Assembly: GCA_022653735.1 (NCBI GenBank)
Contig: JALCSU010000021.1
Span: forward strand, 1-38,243
Source: Bacteroidales bacterium
Lineage (GTDB): Bacteria > Bacteroidota > Bacteroidia > Bacteroidales > UBA932
Direction: 5' to 3'
Length of the DNA stretch: 38,243 bases
The translations under genes were made by a program, and so were the position numbers. Within the stretch, counting starts at the first letter, position 1, and each line of letters begins with the position of its first letter. The notes beneath the pieces are model-generated. The model saw nothing but the letters and a program-made list of their open reading frames with translations, did not search any database and was not told the DNA's origin. Positions 34,846 through 38,243 of the stretch are shown here, one piece after another.

Positions 34846-37415
34846 ATATGGAAAAAAATCAATTGATTAAGAATATATTGGCTTATGCTTGCATCGTGCT
34901 TGTCTTGCTAGTGCTGGCATATGCTTTCGTGCCACAGGTGCTCACTGGAAAAATCGTGAACCAAGCTGACGGAATAGGTTATCGTGGCATGGCACAAGAG
35001 GCAAATGAGTGGAATGCTTCTCACCCTGAAGATCTCACTTACTGGACCGGCTCGCAGTTCAGCGGAATGCCGACGACATCGTTCAATCCATCGACGAAAG
35101 GGGACTGGACTCAGGAAATTTACAATGTAGTTCTGTTTGGCAAGAGGCCTGCTTCCTGGTTGTTCATTTGTTTAGTAGGAGGATTCTTGCTGATGCTTTC
35201 TCTGGGCATCGACAAATTTCTTGCGATTGGTGGTGCAATAGCGATTACTTTCTGTTCTTATAATCTGCAAATAATACAAGTCGGGCATAATACCAAGATG
35301 CAGGCGCTGGCATTCATGCCATGGGTGCTCGCTGCCGTCATATTCACTTATAAATCCTGCCTTAAAGGCAAGGACTGGAAGGAGTGGGTGCCTCAGTCCG
35401 TGCTTGGGGCGGTGCTTTTCGCTTTTGCGCTAAGCTTCCAAATCAAGGCCAACCACCAGCAGATAACATATTACCTAGCCATCATGATATTCATAATGGC
35501 GACAGGCCTATTCGTATGGATGCTCTGCAGCAAGAAGCTCCGTCCGCTTCTGGGACGGTTCTTTGCCGCTTCTGCCCTCCTTCTGGTGGTCGGCTGCATA
35601 GGAATAGCCACCAACACTATTAAGCTGGCGCCCCTTTATGAATATACGAAATACACGATGCGCGGGGGCACGGAGCTATCGCATCCTACTGGCGAAGAAG
35701 TGAACAAGGATGGTCTTCAGCTGGATTATGCGACCGCATGGTCTTACGGCTGGAACGAGCTGCCGAACATGATGATTCCGGATTTCAACGGAGGGTCATC
35801 TGCGGGGAGCATTAATCCAGACAAATCTGCAGTGGTTAAATTGTTCAGGGATAACGGCCAGGACAATCCAGAGATAGCCAAAAGCCTCCCCATGTATTGG
35901 GGCCCTCAGCCATTCACTGCCGGTCCAATGTATATGGGGGCCATCACCATATTCTTGTTCCTGCTGGGACTATTCATGTACAAAGGTAAGGAGAAATGGA
36001 TATTGCTGGTAATCACGATCTTTGCCATATTCCTTAGCGTGGGCAGCCATTTCATGTCGTTCACGAAGTTCTGCTTCGACACTTTGCCAATGTACAACAA
36101 GTTCAGGACGGTCTCCATGGCCCTCATCATCTTGCAGTACACCCTGCCTATGCTGGGTTTCTTGGTGCTTGACAGGATATTGAAGAAAGAATATTCAAAA
36201 GAAACTTTCTTGCGCAACAGCTACATCGCCCTGGCGCTCACTGCTGGCTTCTGCCTCATTTGCATGATTGCGCCAAGCATAGCTGGCTCATTCTCTGGGC
36301 GTTCAGATGGGCAGATGCAGAATGTGATAGTGGAGGCTCTGAAGGAAGATCGTCGCCACTTGCTGGTTAATGATGCTATGTGGTCGGGCATTTTCATCCT
36401 CGCCACGTTCTTCATCCTGCTTTGGTTCTACTCTGGCAAGAGCGCTGAATCAAGCAAGAGAGGCCTTCAGGCTGGCCTAGCCATATCGCTGCTCATCCTC
36501 ATAAATTTGTTTTCGGTTGGCAAGAGGTACCTGAATTCAGACGATTTCGTTACTCCGCGGCAGTTTAACAACTCCTTTGCGCAGAGGCCTGTGGACAAGG
36601 CAATACTCGAGGATAAGTCTCCTTCTTACAGGGTGGCGGACATATCCAAGGATCTTTTCAACGACTCTTTCGTATCTTATTGGCACAAGAACATCGGAGG
36701 TTACAGCCCAGCGAAGATACAGAGGTATCAGGATTTGATTGAAAGATACATCGTTCCGGAGATGAATTCATTCATGGCTACGGTTAGGTTGGCCAAGACG
36801 ATTGATGAGGCAAGCGCAAAACTGCCTGACATGCCTATCATGAATGCGCTCAATACCAAATACTTCATGGTGGGTGCAGATGTGCCTATCCTGAATCCCA
36901 AGGCGTTGGGTAATGCTTGGTTCGTTTCTTCTGGCATTCAGGTTAACAGTCCTGATGAAGAAATCGATTCTATCGGGAACGTGAATCTTGCCCAGACTGC
37001 TGTGATCGGCAAGGATTTCTCGGATGCATTCGGAGAGGCTCAGGAGACTTTCACCCAGATGCTTCCGTCGGCAGACACGATTTATATGACGAGCTATGCC
37101 CCGAACGAGCTGCATTATCAATATAGCATCTCATCTCCTCGCACTGCCATATTCAGCGAGGTCTATTACCCGAAGGGCTGGCATGCGTGGCTTGCGGATA
37201 AATCCGCTGGCGCCACAGACGAGATTAAGCTGTTCCGCGCCGACTGGATTCTTCGCGGCGCCATTCTGCCGGCAGGCGACCACGAGTTGGTGATGCGTTT
37301 TGACCCGACAGTGTATTCAGTGAGCGAGAACGTCTCCAGAGCGTCTTCTGCGACCTTGATTGTCTTGGCCTTGCTTTCATTGTCAGGAATTCTTTGCTTG
37401 AAGAAAAAAGAATGA
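34842..37415 (+). CDS. YfhO-family multispanning membrane protein
   Basis: The protein has 857 residues. An N-terminal membrane span (ILAYACIVLVLLVLAYAFV) is followed by an outside segment containing the family pattern GDGIGYR-like ADGIGYRGM, EDLTYWTGSQFSGMPTT. About a dozen further hydrophobic spans follow up to about residue 560, then a soluble domain (about 570-830, including NALNTKYFMV and EVYYPKGWHAWLADK) and a final span before the stop. YfhO proteins have a GT-C-like layout, and some relatives transfer sugars from lipid carriers on the outer face of the inner membrane; function here is inferred. It overlaps the glycosyltransferase stop by 4 nt, and its own stop overlaps the next gene by 4 nt. 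Confidence 0.9.
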   Translation: MNMEKNQLIKNILAYACIVLVLLVLAYAFVPQVLTGKIVNQADGIGYRGMAQEANEWNASHPEDLTYWTGSQFSGMPTTSFNPSTKGDWTQEIYNVVLFGKRPASWLFICLVGGFLLMLSLGIDKFLAIGGAIAITFCSYNLQIIQVGHNTKMQALAFMPWVLAAVIFTYKSCLKGKDWKEWVPQSVLGAVLFAFALSFQIKANHQQITYYLAIMIFIMATGLFVWMLCSKKLRPLLGRFFAASALLLVVGCIGIATNTIKLAPLYEYTKYTMRGGTELSHPTGEEVNKDGLQLDYATAWSYGWNELPNMMIPDFNGGSSAGSINPDKSAVVKLFRDNGQDNPEIAKSLPMYWGPQPFTAGPMYMGAITIFLFLLGLFMYKGKEKWILLVITIFAIFLSVGSHFMSFTKFCFDTLPMYNKFRTVSMALIILQYTLPMLGFLVLDRILKKEYSKETFLRNSYIALALTAGFCLICMIAPSIAGSFSGRSDGQMQNVIVEALKEDRRHLLVNDAMWSGIFILATFFILLWFYSGKSAESSKRGLQAGLAISLLILINLFSVGKRYLNSDDFVTPRQFNNSFAQRPVDKAILEDKSPSYRVADISKDLFNDSFVSYWHKNIGGYSPAKIQRYQDLIERYIVPEMNSFMATVRLAKTIDEASAKLPDMPIMNALNTKYFMVGADVPILNPKALGNAWFVSSGIQVNSPDEEIDSIGNVNLAQTAVIGKDFSDAFGEAQETFTQMLPSADTIYMTSYAPNELHYQYSISSPRTAIFSEVYYPKGWHAWLADKSAGATDEIKLFRADWILRGAILPAGDHELVMRFDPTVYSVSENVSRASSATLIVLALLSLSGILCLKKKE

Positions 37416-38243
37416 GAGCATCGGTCAGGACAAAAATGCTTGTTCTGCTTGTTCTGCTCGCTTGCTGTTCGTTGGCCAGCCTGCCAAAACCGGCGTTTGC
37501 TGCTGTTGACCAATCAATGTACAGATTCCATTCGATGCCGGAGACTTTTTATTATGGCGGAATACATAGCATAGCAAAGGACAGCATAGGCAGGGTCTGG
37601 TTCAGCGGGGCTGATGCCGTGTACAAGTACAATGGGGACACTTTTGAAATGGTCACGGAGAAAATCACGTTTCTTTCTCCTAATTCGTTATGGTCTTTCG
37701 GGCAGATCGCATGCGATGAAGACGGAAATTTATTTATAGCAACCAATCAAGGATTGGTGAATTTCGATTATAAGAAAGAATTGTATTCGTTCGTCTGCAG
37801 GGGAAACATTGGCACAATGCGTATGGCTGACGGATGCAAGCTCTGGATCATTCATGACAACAGGATAGAGTCGCTTGATGTCAGGAATTCATATGCGACA
37901 AGAGAATATGGAATCCCTCCGGAATGCGATGTCCCCTCGCTTGGCCTTTTCTGCCAAGGCCCTAATATCTATGCTTCTACAGGTGGGAATTTGTACCGGA
38001 TTAATCCTGCGTCAGGGGAATATTCCTTGGCCGCGAGGATAGAAGGGGCAGAGGTGATCATCAAGGACATTCTAGAAAAGGACGACAAACTTTATGTGCT
38101 GACTCTGATGGGGGGAATATATGTCTTTGACTTTTCCGGACGGTTCATTCAGCGATTCTCTCTGCCTGACGGATCAGAGCCTACTGGAGCGAAAGAGTTG
38201 TTCTTGGATGAGAAAGGCATTGTCTGGGCTGCATCGCAGTCTG
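37412..38243 (+). CDS. Regulator-propeller protein, N-terminal part (cut by window edge)
   Basis: The frame is open from the ATG at 37412 to the right edge (277 codons). A signal peptide (about 1-31, ending KPAFA) is followed by beta-propeller repeats of the two-component regulator propeller type: IAKDSIGRVWFSGADAV, IACDEDGNLFIATNQGL, YASTGGNLYRINPASGEY and LFLDEKGIVWAASQS. In Bacteroidota this N-terminus belongs to hybrid two-component sensors or to propeller proteins with a transmembrane helix and a cytoplasmic output domain; the missing C-terminus decides which. Its start overlaps the stop of the YfhO-family gene (ATGA), an unusual neighbour for a sensor. Confidence 0.85.
   Translation, partial: MRASVRTKMLVLLVLLACCSLASLPKPAFAAVDQSMYRFHSMPETFYYGGIHSIAKDSIGRVWFSGADAVYKYNGDTFEMVTEKITFLSPNSLWSFGQIACDEDGNLFIATNQGLVNFDYKKELYSFVCRGNIGTMRMADGCKLWIIHDNRIESLDVRNSYATREYGIPPECDVPSLGLFCQGPNIYASTGGNLYRINPASGEYSLAARIEGAEVIIKDILEKDDKLYVLTLMGGIYVFDFSGRFIQRFSLPDGSEPTGAKELFLDEKGIVWAASQS

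Noticed and set aside
1..38243. Mobile element, prophage, CRISPR array or tRNA
   Set aside because: No transposase, integrase or phage gene, no regularly spaced repeats, and no cloverleaf-like gene was found on either strand.

Overview
The window looks like a chromosomal segment of a gut- or rumen-type Bacteroidales bacterium (Bacteroidota) with roughly balanced base composition. The evidence is a SusC/SusD pair, an Oar-like TonB-dependent receptor, BACON, DUF4959/DUF5000, DUF4998, fimbrillin-like and GLUG lipoproteins, a GH97 glycosidase, and candidate promoters of the Bacteroidota TAnnTTTG type. No tRNA, rRNA, CRISPR, transposase or phage gene was seen. I cannot assign a genus.

Region 1 (1-6613, minus strand): an Oar-like TonB-dependent receptor is followed 15 bp downstream by a surface lipoprotein built of BACON, OB-fold and choice-of-anchor-J-like modules; the lipoprotein runs off the left edge. 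Upstream of the receptor, behind a 268-bp gap with two abutting hairpins, is a separate periplasmic or outer-membrane protein with a carboxypeptidase-like regulatory domain.

Region 2 (6834-23992, plus strand): an eight-gene SusCD-type operon. It contains SusC, SusD, a DUF4959/DUF5126/DUF5000-type lipoprotein, a DUF4998-type lipoprotein, a 1237-residue lipoprotein joining two fimbrillin-like domains to a calcineurin-like metallophosphoesterase, a BACON/OB/anchor-J lipoprotein, a fimbrillin-like lipoprotein with about 11 GLUG repeats, and a fimbrillin-like lipoprotein sharing its C-terminal module with the phosphoesterase. It ends at a clear intrinsic terminator and begins behind a LacI/PurR-like palindrome. 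It has no glycosidase or polysaccharide lyase; the only visible enzyme is the phosphoesterase. This is the most interesting part of the window: a modular cell-surface capture system whose ligand may carry phosphate.

Region 3 (33478-24011, minus strand): seven tightly packed genes, mutS, GH97, an endonuclease/exonuclease/phosphatase-fold protein, folA, two tandem sodium:neurotransmitter-symporter-family transporters, and rnhB. DNA repair, folate and RNA/DNA housekeeping functions are mixed with periplasmic hydrolases and amino-acid-type transporters.

Region 4 (33553-38243, plus strand, divergent from mutS): a family-4-like glycosyltransferase, a YfhO-family membrane protein and the start of a regulator-propeller protein, linked by ATGA stop/start overlaps; the last gene is cut by the right edge.

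Two genome-scale signals stand out. The hexamer GAATAT (either strand) is far more frequent than base composition predicts. Several lipoprotein genes share a start region ATGAATATGAAAAAGAATAT, twice preceded by a strong AGGAGG, which is unusual for this phylum.
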